Origin: Flavobacteriales bacterium
GTDB lineage: Bacteria > Bacteroidota > Bacteroidia > Flavobacteriales_D > Sanyastnellaceae
DNA: 64,000 nucleotides
Direction of reading: 5' to 3'
Assembly (NCBI GenBank): GCA_020437755.1
Contig: JAGQVX010000004.1
Location: forward strand, 1 to 64,000
How positions within the stretch are numbered: position 1 is the first letter of the stretch; each line of letters opens with the position of its first letter. Both the position numbers and the translations under genes were made by a program. Of the stretch, positions 35,667 through 44,967 are shown piece after piece. The notes below the pieces were generated by a model, which was given only the letters and a program-made list of their open reading frames with translations, made no database searches and was not told the origin of the DNA.

Positions 35667-38600
35667 TTATTTCAATCGAGTGATGGTAAGGTCGCTGGTG
35701 ATTTCACGAACGACTTCATTGGTAGAGTCCATCAAACGTGCTATGTACCAATAAGTACCTTCAGCAACGCCTTCCGCTCTCCAGTTGTTTTGATAATCAT
35801 CGCTTTCGAATACCAAACGTCCCCAGCGATCATAAACGCGTAGCTCAGTATGGTCATAAGCAAAGATTCCCGGAAGCTCAAAATTGTTGTTCATGCCATT
35901 AGAATCTTCATCTGGCGTGAAGATATTGGGAGAAGTTACCGGACAAAGGCTGGCCATAACTACCCACTGCGCTTCTGCTGTTCCGCATTGGTTTGTTGCT
36001 GTTCCTTCCAGCGTGAGGAATGATTCCAGGCAATCCTGTGGGAAAAAGTCAGAGCTCAAATTCAAGGACTCACCTGCGGTAAGCTCAATGATTTCGCCAT
36101 CGCAGTACAACATCCAATCGTACGAGCTAGCCCATCCTGAAGGATTCAGGTTGATTACCTCTACTTCATTTGGACATACCACCAAGGTATCACCCGAAGA
36201 GGGCACTGCTGAAATGGCCGGCATTGAAGAAATAGTAACGTCTACCGACGAAACATAGGTGTCACAACCGGCGTCATCTGCAACCGTAACGGTCACTGTA
36301 CCGGAGCTGGTCACGGTCAACTCATCACCTGTTGAACCTCCCGGACTCCAAACGGCAGTATAGCCATCAGGAAGTGCCGGTACCAGGTACAGGGTAAAGC
36401 TTGATTCATCACACTCAAGGGCCTCATCTCCCCAGTTGGTATAGTAAGGCTGTGCAATAATTACATCGGCTGAAGCATTGTCTGACCCACAATCATTCGA
36501 TACCGTCACCGAATACGTTCCTGACGTAGTCACTACCGGATCCGATTGTCCATCGAAGGCGTTGTTATTCCAATCATACTCCAAATCGGGTGTATCATTA
36601 TCTACCGGGTTCAATGTGAGGGTTTCGCCATCACAAAGCGTTTGATCCGTCAGGTTGGCATTTGGTACCACCTGCGATTCCACTTGAATAGAAACCGGAA
36701 CTGACCCGCAGCCATTGGTTACGGTACCGGTTACTGTCTCATCCGCATACTGTCCGGCAAAATCTGCCGTGGCCATGGCGGGATCGCTATTGGATTGAGT
36801 TGCATTGGTCCAGCTCACTTCTACATCACATTCTGTGGCAGCCGTGTAGTTCAATTCCAAGTCAACTTCTTCTCCCACACACAACACCTGATCAGTGCCC
36901 GGGGTAAGGAACACATTGGACAATGGCTCCGTAAAGGTGAGGGTAAAGGTGTGGCTTTGGCCACAGTTGTCTTCTGTAAAAGTCAATTCGTATGTACCCT
37001 CAATTTGTGGGGTAAACGTTGTGTTGAACAACTCATCATCTCCGAAGACACCGTCGATCGGACATGCGTTTTGTTCCCAAACACCCGTTGCGGGGTCCGC
37101 ACTACAGGCAGCCATACCGCACCACAATACTCCACCTTCACCGGCTCCGTTGAAAACCATGTTTCCACCGCCGCAGTTGAAAATCTGAACAGAGTTGTTA
37201 CCGTTATCTTCAGGTGACGCAAAGTATTCCACGCAAATCGAGTCACCGAAGTTCAATTCAATGGTTTGCTGGTTGGTGTTTGCCGTAAAGCAAGCGTTGG
37301 TCATAGAGAAACTTTGGGGCTCCAGAGGATCCGACTCACCTTCGGGCCAAATAGTTACCTGAATAAATGAACCTTCCCCGTATGCGCAATCGGCATCCGA
37401 GAAGTACATCAAGAGGTTACCGCCACCTGGATTCGAGTAGCCACCAGAAAATTCAACACTTTCTACGCCATCACAATACGCTTCATCTTCATATAGCGGG
37501 AATGATGCCGAGGCTTCAAAAATGTTAAAAATGTTTCGCGCTTCGCAGCCATTGTCATCCAGTCCGATTGCCACATAAGTACCAGGCCCTACTTCTACAC
37601 AGTTCTGGTTTAGATCTGTTGAGCAGAAGTTGCATTCAAAATCTTCTTCATCGTAGCATTCCCAAGAGGTTGAGACAAAGTTGCCAGGAAACTGGAAGCA
37701 AACTTCCACACAGTCGTCGTTGCATGCGTATGGACTTGGATCATAGCTAATAGCCGGCAATGGGAAAGTAATTACTTCAACTTCCACATATTCTGTAGTC
37801 GAACATTCACCAAGGTAGGCTGTCACAGAGTGCAAACCTCCATATCCAATGGCACAATCAGGTACCGGGCTTGAACAACCTGTGCTCCATACATAGTAAT
37901 CCAAATCGGCAGGTTCAACGCTCAACTGAGCCAGCTGACCCTGACAAATAACCGGATCACCGATAATTTCAATTTGAGGCGCTTCGAAATCTAATACCTC
38001 AATAACAATGGTTTGTGTTACCGACTTCACAGGAGTTCCGTTGTCGGTTGCTGTAACCTGAAGAGTGTGAACACCAATGAATTCAGGTGCTCCGGCAAAT
38101 CCACCAGTGATCGAACCTACGGTACCATTCTGGATGCTGCCTAACACAAAGTTTGGAGCTCCGGAATCATCGTAAGTAACAGTTACCGTTTGTCCATTTT
38201 CCGGTCCTAGATACTGCACCTGGAATGGCAGTGTATCGTTCAAACACACCGTAATCGTATCGCACGCAATTGATGGCCAGTCGCCATTCAAAGCCGCATT
38301 GTTGTACGTAGGGATTGGAGGGTGATTGGTCACCGCATCTCCGTTTTCATCACACAATTGGAGGAAGAAACTCTTGTTGTCCAACCAACTCACACCACCA
38401 GCGGCACCGTAAGGACCATTGTAGGTAGAACCTTCTAGGTTGAAACGTCCAATTTTAACGTGGTTTGTTCCTGAACCCTTGTCAGCACCCACCACAGCAG
38501 GTGTTGGACCATTGAATCCTGCAGTACCACCTACACCACCGTGCGCCCACTGCATATCGTCGTAAATCAAACCTACGTTGTAGCCTTCAGGAAGAATATC

Positions 38601-39281
38601 ACTCGTTCCATCGGTGAGGATCATTTGCATGGTGTTGCGCAATCCGTTGGCACCAGGCCAGTAGCCCACGTCTACAAACGTTACAATTGCGGCATTCTCA
38701 TTGGCATCCAATTCCCAGTAGCACAAACCTGTAGCGGTGAAATCAAAATCCGCCCAGAAACCGGCAATCTGGTTGTAGCCGGCACCCGGGAAATCCTCCG
38801 GAGTCCAGTCACACATTGGTTCGTTAAACGAGATGGTTCCTTTCGCATTGATGTAAAAGTGATTGTAGGTGGTTCCGAAGAAACAGAAATCCCAATCCAT
38901 TTGAACCGGACCCCAGTACACGTCAACACCCTGTCCAGCACCGCAACCTCCAGAGAAAAGGTTCCAGTTGGTTCCGTCCAACGTATTGTCATTCAAAGGG
39001 TCATGGTTGTACCACAATTCACAACCAAACAAGTCACCACCACCCGCGCTCTTGCGGAAATAGTTGTTTTCACGATTGGTTTCGATCAACTCATAAACTT
39101 CCTTCAGGTCAATGCTTTCATCGTCAAAAACGGCAAAGCGTTCCTCACGACTGAGCTCGAAAAAGCGTTCTTTCCAATCAGCAGGCGCCTGGACATCTTC
39201 TGGCTGTTCAAGCTCCAATTGCTGCGCATAGCCAAGTGCTGTAGAGAGCAGGAAAAATGATGCGAAAATCAGTTGTTTCAT
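35667..39281 (-). CDS. Secreted NIDO-like protein with T9SS type-B sorting domain
   Basis: 1204 residues from the ATG at 39281, which opens the signal peptide MKQLIFASFFLLSTALGYAQ; the longest frame adds six residues. After a charged stretch (about 20-75) comes a globular domain with GTTYNHFYINAKGTISFNEP and PGAGYNQIAGFWADFDFTAT, resembling nidogen-like (NIDO) domains. Ig-like and cysteine-rich repeats follow, then the type-B domain (NIFTPDEDSNGMNNNFELPG, LRVYDRWGRLVFES, AEGTYWYIARL, SDLTITRLK). It lies downstream of the sigma/anti-sigma pair on the same strand, after a 115-base gap with its own possible -7 box, TATATTTG (39373-39380). No PorP/SprF partner is adjacent. Confidence 0.87.
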   Translation of the reverse strand: MKQLIFASFFLLSTALGYAQQLELEQPEDVQAPADWKERFFELSREERFAVFDDESIDLKEVYELIETNRENNYFRKSAGGGDLFGCELWYNHDPLNDNTLDGTNWNLFSGGCGAGQGVDVYWGPVQMDWDFCFFGTTYNHFYINAKGTISFNEPMCDWTPEDFPGAGYNQIAGFWADFDFTATGLCYWELDANENAAIVTFVDVGYWPGANGLRNTMQMILTDGTSDILPEGYNVGLIYDDMQWAHGGVGGTAGFNGPTPAVVGADKGSGTNHVKIGRFNLEGSTYNGPYGAAGGVSWLDNKSFFLQLCDENGDAVTNHPPIPTYNNAALNGDWPSIACDTITVCLNDTLPFQVQYLGPENGQTVTVTYDDSGAPNFVLGSIQNGTVGSITGGFAGAPEFIGVHTLQVTATDNGTPVKSVTQTIVIEVLDFEAPQIEIIGDPVICQGQLAQLSVEPADLDYYVWSTGCSSPVPDCAIGYGGLHSVTAYLGECSTTEYVEVEVITFPLPAISYDPSPYACNDDCVEVCFQFPGNFVSTSWECYDEEDFECNFCSTDLNQNCVEVGPGTYVAIGLDDNGCEARNIFNIFEASASFPLYEDEAYCDGVESVEFSGGYSNPGGGNLLMYFSDADCAYGEGSFIQVTIWPEGESDPLEPQSFSMTNACFTANTNQQTIELNFGDSICVEYFASPEDNGNNSVQIFNCGGGNMVFNGAGEGGVLWCGMAACSADPATGVWEQNACPIDGVFGDDELFNTTFTPQIEGTYELTFTEDNCGQSHTFTLTFTEPLSNVFLTPGTDQVLCVGEEVDLELNYTAATECDVEVSWTNATQSNSDPAMATADFAGQYADETVTGTVTNGCGSVPVSIQVESQVVPNANLTDQTLCDGETLTLNPVDNDTPDLEYDWNNNAFDGQSDPVVTTSGTYSVTVSNDCGSDNASADVIIAQPYYTNWGDEALECDESSFTLYLVPALPDGYTAVWSPGGSTGDELTVTSSGTVTVTVADDAGCDTYVSSVDVTISSMPAISAVPSSGDTLVVCPNEVEVINLNPSGWASSYDWMLYCDGEIIELTAGESLNLSSDFFPQDCLESFLTLEGTATNQCGTAEAQWVVMASLCPVTSPNIFTPDEDSNGMNNNFELPGIFAYDHTELRVYDRWGRLVFESDDYQNNWRAEGVAEGTYWYIARLMDSTNEVVREITSDLTITRLK

Positions 39282-39372
39282 AGTATTCATTATTACCACC
39301 TCGTGTGGGCTTTTGATAAGTGTATCAGACTAAGGTTTTATATTCTTCGTTTCAAGCCTCTCAAAAGGGGCT

Positions 39373-39380
39373 CAAATATA
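39373..39380 (-). promoter_or_regulatory. Possible -7 box of the 1204-residue cargo gene
   Basis: TATATTTG on the minus strand matches TAnnTTTG. It lies 91 bases before the start codon with no obvious -33 TTG. A weak hairpin (GCCCCT/AGAGGC) lies in the leader. Confidence 0.35.
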
Positions 39381-39396
39381 GTATTTTCTCAGGAAG

Positions 39397-40509
39397 TTAG
39401 TTGTTGTTGATAATGACGTATCCTGCACCCACAACCGCCGATCCATACACGTCAATTCCTTCGTATTGATAGGTGTAAGTCGCTATCGGACATTTGTTCC
39501 CAAAACGGTCATAGCCATCCCATGGATCTTCCTGATCCACAGAGTCATAAACCACCTTTCCATCATTATCCATCACAACAACCCGATGCAAGATAATGTT
39601 CGTTGCACCTGCTTGTAAATCAAACACATCATTCTCACCCGGACTGCCAAAAGGTGTAAACGTATTGATCTTTTTCACCTCGGGTTTGCGGTATGCCTTA
39701 ATGGTGGTTTCATGAACGTCATAATCACCGTTTTCAGCGTTGACCCGAAGACGCACAAACTGTTCGCCCTCTTCCAGTTCCAATTCAACCCTGCTTCCCG
39801 CATACTTTGCTCCATTGATACTCCATTCATAACTATCGGCGTCGCCATACTCCGCAATGAATTGGTATTTCAGATCATTCAAAGGATCTTTCACCACCGC
39901 AAACTGCGCAGTCACTGGTACTGCAGATTCCGGTAATTCCTGAGTTTGAGCAGGTGTTTGTGTGTCGTCTGAGGCTTGCGCTCCGGTGAAGTTTGGCTCA
40001 TCCTCCGCCTGTTCTGCCTTGTGAGAATGAATCGTGTCGGGACTGCCTCCGGTTATAATCTGTGGTACTGAGGTTTCGTCAGTGGAGGCATTCGCCAAAT
40101 GGGCTTCCGAACCTCCCGCCTTTTCCTTCACCTCCTGTGATGTCGCCAGGTCAACTTCCGCCTGTCCCGATGCTGCACTATCATCTTGCGCTTCCGCCTG
40201 CTGCTTTGTTTCGTCTTGCTTCTCCCCAATTACCTCCGCTTGAACTTCAGTAACTACAGGTGATTGCTTGTCATCATCTCCACTCACCGCAAAGATGACA
40301 GCCGTTGCAATGCCCACTCCCACCACAGCCGCTACCAGCCAGGCGGTCATTCCGGTAAACGCCGCGCCGCCACTTGCGGCACCAGCCGCTCCTGCCGCAC
40401 CCGGCAAGCCGGATTGCACAGCACTCCAAATCGCCGGATCAACTGGCGCCTGTGCGCCTTCCAGCTTGCTTTGGAATAAATCTCGTATGTGTTGGTCGTT
40501 CGGTTTCAC
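39397..40509 (-). CDS. Anti-sigma-factor-like membrane protein ending in a T9SS type-B-like domain
   Basis: The 370-residue protein has no signal peptide. Residues 1-45 (NDQHIRDLFQSKLEGAQAPV, DPAIWSAVQSGLP) look like the cytoplasmic sigma-binding part of Bacteroidota anti-sigma factors. One membrane segment follows (about 54-77, AWLVAAVVGVGIATAVIFAV), then a long acidic, alanine/glutamine-rich periplasmic spacer (80-195) and an Ig-like strand region (about 200-275). The final ~90 residues (FTPFGSPGENDVFDL, VVMDNDGKVVYDS, EDPWDGYDRFGNKCPIATYT, GAGYVIINN) align with the type-B sorting domains in this window. It overlaps the sigma gene by four bases. A sorting-type domain on an inner-membrane protein is unusual and suggests a sensor of T9SS traffic; this is inference. 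Confidence 0.8.
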   Translation of the reverse strand: MKPNDQHIRDLFQSKLEGAQAPVDPAIWSAVQSGLPGAAGAAGAASGGAAFTGMTAWLVAAVVGVGIATAVIFAVSGDDDKQSPVVTEVQAEVIGEKQDETKQQAEAQDDSAASGQAEVDLATSQEVKEKAGGSEAHLANASTDETSVPQIITGGSPDTIHSHKAEQAEDEPNFTGAQASDDTQTPAQTQELPESAVPVTAQFAVVKDPLNDLKYQFIAEYGDADSYEWSINGAKYAGSRVELELEEGEQFVRLRVNAENGDYDVHETTIKAYRKPEVKKINTFTPFGSPGENDVFDLQAGATNIILHRVVVMDNDGKVVYDSVDQEDPWDGYDRFGNKCPIATYTYQYEGIDVYGSAVVGAGYVIINNN

Positions 40510-41042
40510 GTCGTTCGCTCTAATGCGTTTAGTTCTTTTTTTAGCCAGGCCTTCGCCTTAAAAAATTGGGTCTTACTGGTGCTTTCCGACACTTCGATCA
40601 GCTCCGCGATCTCTTTGTGGCTGTAGCCTTCTATGGCAAACAGGTTGAAAACGGTACGGTATCCATCAGGCATTTGTCGGATCAACTCCATAATCTCCGC
40701 CTGACTCATTCTGCTCACCGCATCCACGTCATCGTCGGTTAGGTGCTGTACTTCTTCCACGTCTTCATGAAACATGAACCGTTTCTCTTTTCGGATGTGA
40801 ACCAACGCGCAGCTTATCACCACACTTCGAATCCATCCTACCAGCGAACCTTTACCACTGTATTGTCCCAATTTGTCAAAGACCTTGATAAATCCCTCCT
40901 GCATCATGTCCTGAGCATCGGGTTCATTTCCCGCATACCGCAGACACACGGCCATCATCTGACCGGAGTATTTATCATACAACAACCTTTGAGCTTTTCC
41001 GCTCCCCTCTAAACACGCTCGCACAAGTTCCTGGTCAGTCAT
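40506..41042 (-). CDS. ECF-type RNA polymerase sigma factor
   Basis: The 178-residue protein has sigma-70 region 2 (LLYDKYSGQMMAVCLRYAGN, EPDAQDMMQEGFIKVFDKLG and GWIRSVVISCALVHIRKEKR) and region 4 (MPDGYRTVFNLFAIEGYSHK, EIAELIEVSESTSKTQFFKA). That is the ECF layout with no regions 1 or 3. It should redirect RNA polymerase to a small regulon when released by the membrane protein encoded by the overlapping downstream gene. The regulon is unknown; the adjacent type-B cargo gene is a candidate. A TACATTCG box lies at 41132-41139 on the minus strand, about 90 bases upstream. Confidence 0.93.
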   Translation of the reverse strand: MTDQELVRACLEGSGKAQRLLYDKYSGQMMAVCLRYAGNEPDAQDMMQEGFIKVFDKLGQYSGKGSLVGWIRSVVISCALVHIRKEKRFMFHEDVEEVQHLTDDDVDAVSRMSQAEIMELIRQMPDGYRTVFNLFAIEGYSHKEIAELIEVSESTSKTQFFKAKAWLKKELNALERTT

Positions 41043-41237
41043 GAGGTTGTTGGTTGATTAGATGTACATTCACTGCTGAAAGTTGCCTGATCGTTGTTTT
41101 TCTTTTTGTACTCCCAAGAATATTCAACAGGCGAATGTACTAGATAGATGAATATTCCGCGAAAAAGGTTGTACCAATTAGCCGTCGCTACCTGAAAAGG
41201 AATCCAAGGTTAATCCATTCTCTGACGGGCTCGATTA

Positions 41238-41253
41238 CCATTTGCCGAATGGC
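41238..41253 (-). repeat. Swapped-stem copy of the iterated hairpin motif, intergenic
   Basis: GCCATTCGGCAAATGG on the minus strand, in the 309-base divergent region (41043-41351) between the sigma gene and the type-A cargo gene. Apart from this motif and two promoter candidates, the region shows nothing further. Confidence 0.65.
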
Positions 41254-41283
41254 TGAAATGCCACCTTGTTATGACCTATGCCT

Positions 41284-41314
41284 TTGGTCAGCTGAACCCT
41301 CCATCCTATCTTTG
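41284..41314 (+). promoter_or_regulatory. Promoter of the type-A T9SS cargo gene
   Basis: TTG (41284-41286), 20 bases, TATCTTTG (41307-41314): both Bacteroidota promoter elements at consensus spacing (TTG-N17-23-TAnnTTTG). The leader to the ATG at 41352 is 37 bases. The box lies inside the longest frame (from 41271) and so excludes that start. Confidence 0.7.
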
Positions 41315-41351
41315 GAACAGGAATTGCCCCAGGGCGACACAATTTTTTACC

Positions 41352-44300
41352 ATGACGACTCTCCAACAACTGGGTGCATTTATCACATTTACCATTTCAT
41401 GCAGCCTTTTCCTCACCACTCCTTCAACCGCCCAAACGTACTCATGGGCGCATGTGTTTGGTGGCACCTCAACCGATAAAATTTCCAAGATCAAGCGCGA
41501 TGATGCGGGGAATATTTACCTCTCCGGAACTTTCATTAACCAAGGGGAATTCGGGGGGATTACCCTACAATCTGCCGGTTCACTCGACCTTTTCCTCGCC
41601 AAAACCGACCCTCAGGGCAACCCCATTTGGGTGCATCGTGCCGGTGGAAGCTCACAGGATGAGCTCTCCGCATTCGACTTGGATGCCGACGGCAACGTGT
41701 ACTGGACGGGCACTTGCTACAATGCCTTTTCAATTGACGGAGATAGTTATCCGGCTGGAAACACCATTAGCAATTCCTTTTTTGTGAAGTACGACAATGA
41801 TGGCAATCTGCTTCAAACTTCAGTATTGCCTGATTTAAAAATGGGCATGCGCCAAATGGTGGTGGCGCCATCCGGTTCCATATACGTAGCTTCCGAGTAC
41901 CACGATTCAAATACCTGGGGTTCGTTCACTTTTGAGAACGGACAATGGGACGAAACCATTCTCGTGGCCAAACTTGACAACACCTTTGAACCCCTTTGGA
42001 TTACCGCTTCAACCAATACCACCAACGACAATCGAATCCATGACCTGGAGCTTGGTGATGACGGCAACTTATACCTGTGTGGAAGTTTCTTTACCGATTT
42101 GAATTGGGGTGGTGAGTCATACGCAAGTACGTTCAACACCTTCGAAGAAGGATATGTGTCACGCATGGACACGTTGGGCAATGTGGACTGGACCTTTCGA
42201 ACGGTAAATTCGCAGTGGGCTCACTGTACGTTTGCCGATTTGGATGCCAGCGATAATCAGCTTACCATTGGGGGATCTATAGAGCAGTCGGTGGCTTTTA
42301 ATGATAGCATCTATACAGCCGAAAACGGTTGGGCCGGCGTCATATTTACGTTGCTTCCTGAGGATGGCGCATTGGGTGCAATTCAATTCGTTTGGGGAAC
42401 ACAAGACGCGAGCGTTACCACCGTGGAATACCTTTCCGGGACCACATTCGTGGGCGGCTGGTTTGGTTCCATTTTCGGGGGTGGGGGTATATTTGGAACC
42501 GACACCATTCCCAATCAATCAAGCAGTTACAGCGATGCTTTTGTTGCCCGGCTCGATGGCAATGGGGGATACGAATGGGCCTACAGCGCCGGTGGGGCAA
42601 ATGAAGATTACACTTTTGACCTTCTGGCCCTGAACGACGAAGAACTTATTTGGGCCGGAGCTACCACATTTACCTCTTTCGGAACTATCGACTTTGATGG
42701 CATTGACCTTGATTTTCACGGAGGGTCAGATGGTTTTCTGGCGCAAATGGGACAATGCCACTTCGATTTCGGCACGGCAGATGAAACGTACTATACCTGC
42801 AACCTGAGCGAAATACTACTCACTGCAAGCGACTATTCTCAAATCCATTGGAACAACGGAGCCGAAGGCACCGATCTGCAACCCGAGAACTATGGCGATT
42901 ACTACTACATTGCCACGGATGAGCAAGGGTGTACCGGTGTTTCAGGTGTGTACCACATTTTACCCGGAGACCCGTTGGAGGTGACGGTCAGCGAGGTGCT
43001 TTGCGGGGGCGACTCCATACTCATCGGTGACACCTACTATTCCGAAGAGGGTGAAGTAGTGTGGACCTACACGGCCACAAGTGGCTGCGACAGCATAGTG
43101 ACCTACCTGCTCACAACCGGTGAATCGTATGATCAGCAATTCAATCATTCCCTTTGTTTGGGTGACTCGCTGCTTATCGAAGGAACCTGGTATACCGAGG
43201 CTCAGGACTTTTCGCTTATGCTGGAGTCACAATTGGGTTGCGACAGCCTGGTGACGCACCATATTGAAGTGATGGAGCCCTTTCAGTCTGTGATCACGGT
43301 TGATTTGTGCAACGATGATTCCGTGTTAGTGGGTTCCAATTATGTTGCGTTTACCGGGGTGGAAGACGTGGTGGTCGAAATTCAAGAGGGATGCGATAGC
43401 CTGTTTATTTACCAGGTCCATTTCCATTCTCACTACGACCAGGATTTCTACTATGATGTATGTGTTGGAGATACCCTGGAGAGTTTAAATCTCGAGGTTA
43501 ATCAGGATACGCTGGTTGTACAAAACCTCACCTCTATATGGGGATGCGATAGTGTGGTGGTACATCACATCAACGCCACGCTTTACACATCGTCTGTGGA
43601 ACACGTGCTCTGTTATGGTGATTCCATCTGGATAGATGGTTCGTATTATTCAGGCTACGTGGACGTGATTGAGAACCTACCCAATGACGAGGGTTGTGAC
43701 AGTGCTATCACCCATCATGTATACACCTGGCCACTGTCTCAATCAAATTTCGATTGGTACCTGTGCAACAACGACTCCATTGAGATTGATGGCGTTTGGT
43801 ACAGTTCCGATACCACCTTCACGACTTACCACACCAATATTTATGGTTGCGATTCGCTGGCCCATTTCACCGTTTATGCCGTTGACCCTGAGGATATTGT
43901 TCCACAAGAGGGAAGCGATGAAACGGGAGATTACTACTTTTTTGAAGCACCTGTAGATTCGGTCAATTGGTATTGTCAAACCTCCTCAGGAATTGTAAGC
44001 AGTGGCAACATTTTCTACACCGAATTGTGCAATCCGGAAAACGCCAACTGGCTTTCGTGGGAATTCTGGATTGCCAACTGTGGACCCTACACAGGAATCT
44101 TTACCTGGCTAAGTGCCGGGGAACAGGAATTTCCAGGCAAGCTTTTTCCCAATCCCGCTACACAAACCGTTCAATGGGACATGCGGGTGTCCATCGTTCA
44201 ACTTGAAATCCTTGATGCGAAAGGCAGCAGGATTGAATCGTATGCCTTAAATCAGAACGTTGGTGAAACGCCCGTTTACCATTTGCCGAATGGCTTATAC

Positions 44301-44363
44301 TTATTCACTTTTACCACCAAGGACGGATTGAAATACAGCCGCCGGATCTCGGTAGAACACTGA
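41352..44363 (+). CDS. Secreted beta-propeller-like protein with T9SS type-A sorting domain
   Basis: 1003 residues from the ATG at 41352, chosen from the promoter and the signal peptide (FITFTISCSLFLTTPSTA). Residues 30-470 hold repeated blades of the SBBP type: YSWAHVFGGTSTDKISKIKR, DDAGNIYLSGTF, DADGNVYWTGTCY, GDDGNLYLCGSF, GYEWAYSAGGANEDYTFDL. Residues about 540-860 hold six to seven repeats with CxxDSI...GCDS (for example LCGGDSILIGDTYYSEEGEV, GCDSIVTYLL). The last ~75 residues are a type-A (Por-secretion) sorting domain: LFPNPATQTVQWDM, LEILDAKGSRIESY, LPNGLYLFTF. It is likely released or attached to surface LPS. Iterated-motif copies lie inside at 41844-41859 and 44279-44294. Confidence 0.85.
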   Translation: MTTLQQLGAFITFTISCSLFLTTPSTAQTYSWAHVFGGTSTDKISKIKRDDAGNIYLSGTFINQGEFGGITLQSAGSLDLFLAKTDPQGNPIWVHRAGGSSQDELSAFDLDADGNVYWTGTCYNAFSIDGDSYPAGNTISNSFFVKYDNDGNLLQTSVLPDLKMGMRQMVVAPSGSIYVASEYHDSNTWGSFTFENGQWDETILVAKLDNTFEPLWITASTNTTNDNRIHDLELGDDGNLYLCGSFFTDLNWGGESYASTFNTFEEGYVSRMDTLGNVDWTFRTVNSQWAHCTFADLDASDNQLTIGGSIEQSVAFNDSIYTAENGWAGVIFTLLPEDGALGAIQFVWGTQDASVTTVEYLSGTTFVGGWFGSIFGGGGIFGTDTIPNQSSSYSDAFVARLDGNGGYEWAYSAGGANEDYTFDLLALNDEELIWAGATTFTSFGTIDFDGIDLDFHGGSDGFLAQMGQCHFDFGTADETYYTCNLSEILLTASDYSQIHWNNGAEGTDLQPENYGDYYYIATDEQGCTGVSGVYHILPGDPLEVTVSEVLCGGDSILIGDTYYSEEGEVVWTYTATSGCDSIVTYLLTTGESYDQQFNHSLCLGDSLLIEGTWYTEAQDFSLMLESQLGCDSLVTHHIEVMEPFQSVITVDLCNDDSVLVGSNYVAFTGVEDVVVEIQEGCDSLFIYQVHFHSHYDQDFYYDVCVGDTLESLNLEVNQDTLVVQNLTSIWGCDSVVVHHINATLYTSSVEHVLCYGDSIWIDGSYYSGYVDVIENLPNDEGCDSAITHHVYTWPLSQSNFDWYLCNNDSIEIDGVWYSSDTTFTTYHTNIYGCDSLAHFTVYAVDPEDIVPQEGSDETGDYYFFEAPVDSVNWYCQTSSGIVSSGNIFYTELCNPENANWLSWEFWIANCGPYTGIFTWLSAGEQEFPGKLFPNPATQTVQWDMRVSIVQLEILDAKGSRIESYALNQNVGETPVYHLPNGLYLFTFTTKDGLKYSRRISVEH

Positions 44364-44382
44364 TGCGTACGGTATATTGAAT

Positions 44383-44390
44383 TATCTTTG
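44383..44390 (+). promoter_or_regulatory. -7 box of the biotin-carrier gene, predicting a leaderless mRNA
   Basis: TATCTTTG followed by CAGGC and the ATG at 44396, a five-base gap. Confidence 0.55.
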
Positions 44391-44395
44391 CAGGC

Positions 44396-44893
44396 ATGTA
44401 CAAAGCGCAAGTCAACGGAGATCGCGAATTTGCTGTAGAACCCGGCACAGACGGAACAGGCAAAATTGACGGACAGGATTATCAACTCGATATCAAACCG
44501 TTGCCCAATGGTGGGTGGCATGTAATCAAGGACAACCGATCGTACACGGTTGAATTCATTTCACGAAACGACAAGCAGCACGTCATTAAAATCAATGGTG
44601 TTGAGCATACCGTGGATTTGCGCGACAAGTACGATGAACTGCTCAAGAGCCTGGGAATGGAGAGTATTGGGCAGCAAACCCACAAGGAACTCAAAGCTCC
44701 GATGCCCGGACTGGTTCTGGATGTGGTTGTGGAACCCGGACAACAAGTTCAAAAAGATGATCCATTGCTGATTCTTGAGGCAATGAAAATGGAGAATGTG
44801 ATCAAATCACCCGGAGAGGGAATCGTGAAATCCATTGGCGTGGACAAGGGTCAGGCGGTGGAGAAGAACGAAATTCTGGTTGAGTTCGAATAA
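44396..44893 (+). CDS. Biotin carboxyl carrier protein / biotinyl-binding subunit
   Basis: The 165-residue protein carries a biotin/lipoyl attachment domain at about 95-165, with the biotinylation motif EAMKMEN (Lys131) and the flanking KAPMPGLVLDVVVEPGQQV and AVEKNEILVEFE. Residues 1-85 form a small beta-rich domain (NREFAVEP-like start, KIDGQDYQLDIKPLPNGGWH, HVIKINGVEHTVDLRD). It should shuttle CO2 for an acyl-CoA carboxylase (acetyl- or propionyl-CoA). No carboxylase or carboxyltransferase gene lies nearby, so its partners are encoded elsewhere. Its start follows a -7 box by five bases. Confidence 0.9.
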   Translation: MYKAQVNGDREFAVEPGTDGTGKIDGQDYQLDIKPLPNGGWHVIKDNRSYTVEFISRNDKQHVIKINGVEHTVDLRDKYDELLKSLGMESIGQQTHKELKAPMPGLVLDVVVEPGQQVQKDDPLLILEAMKMENVIKSPGEGIVKSIGVDKGQAVEKNEILVEFE

Positions 44894-44967
44894 GCCGCTC
44901 CGTTCATCATTTCTTACCCCACATTTTCACGGCGAATGTCGATCTTCGCCCTTATCAAATTCTGAGA

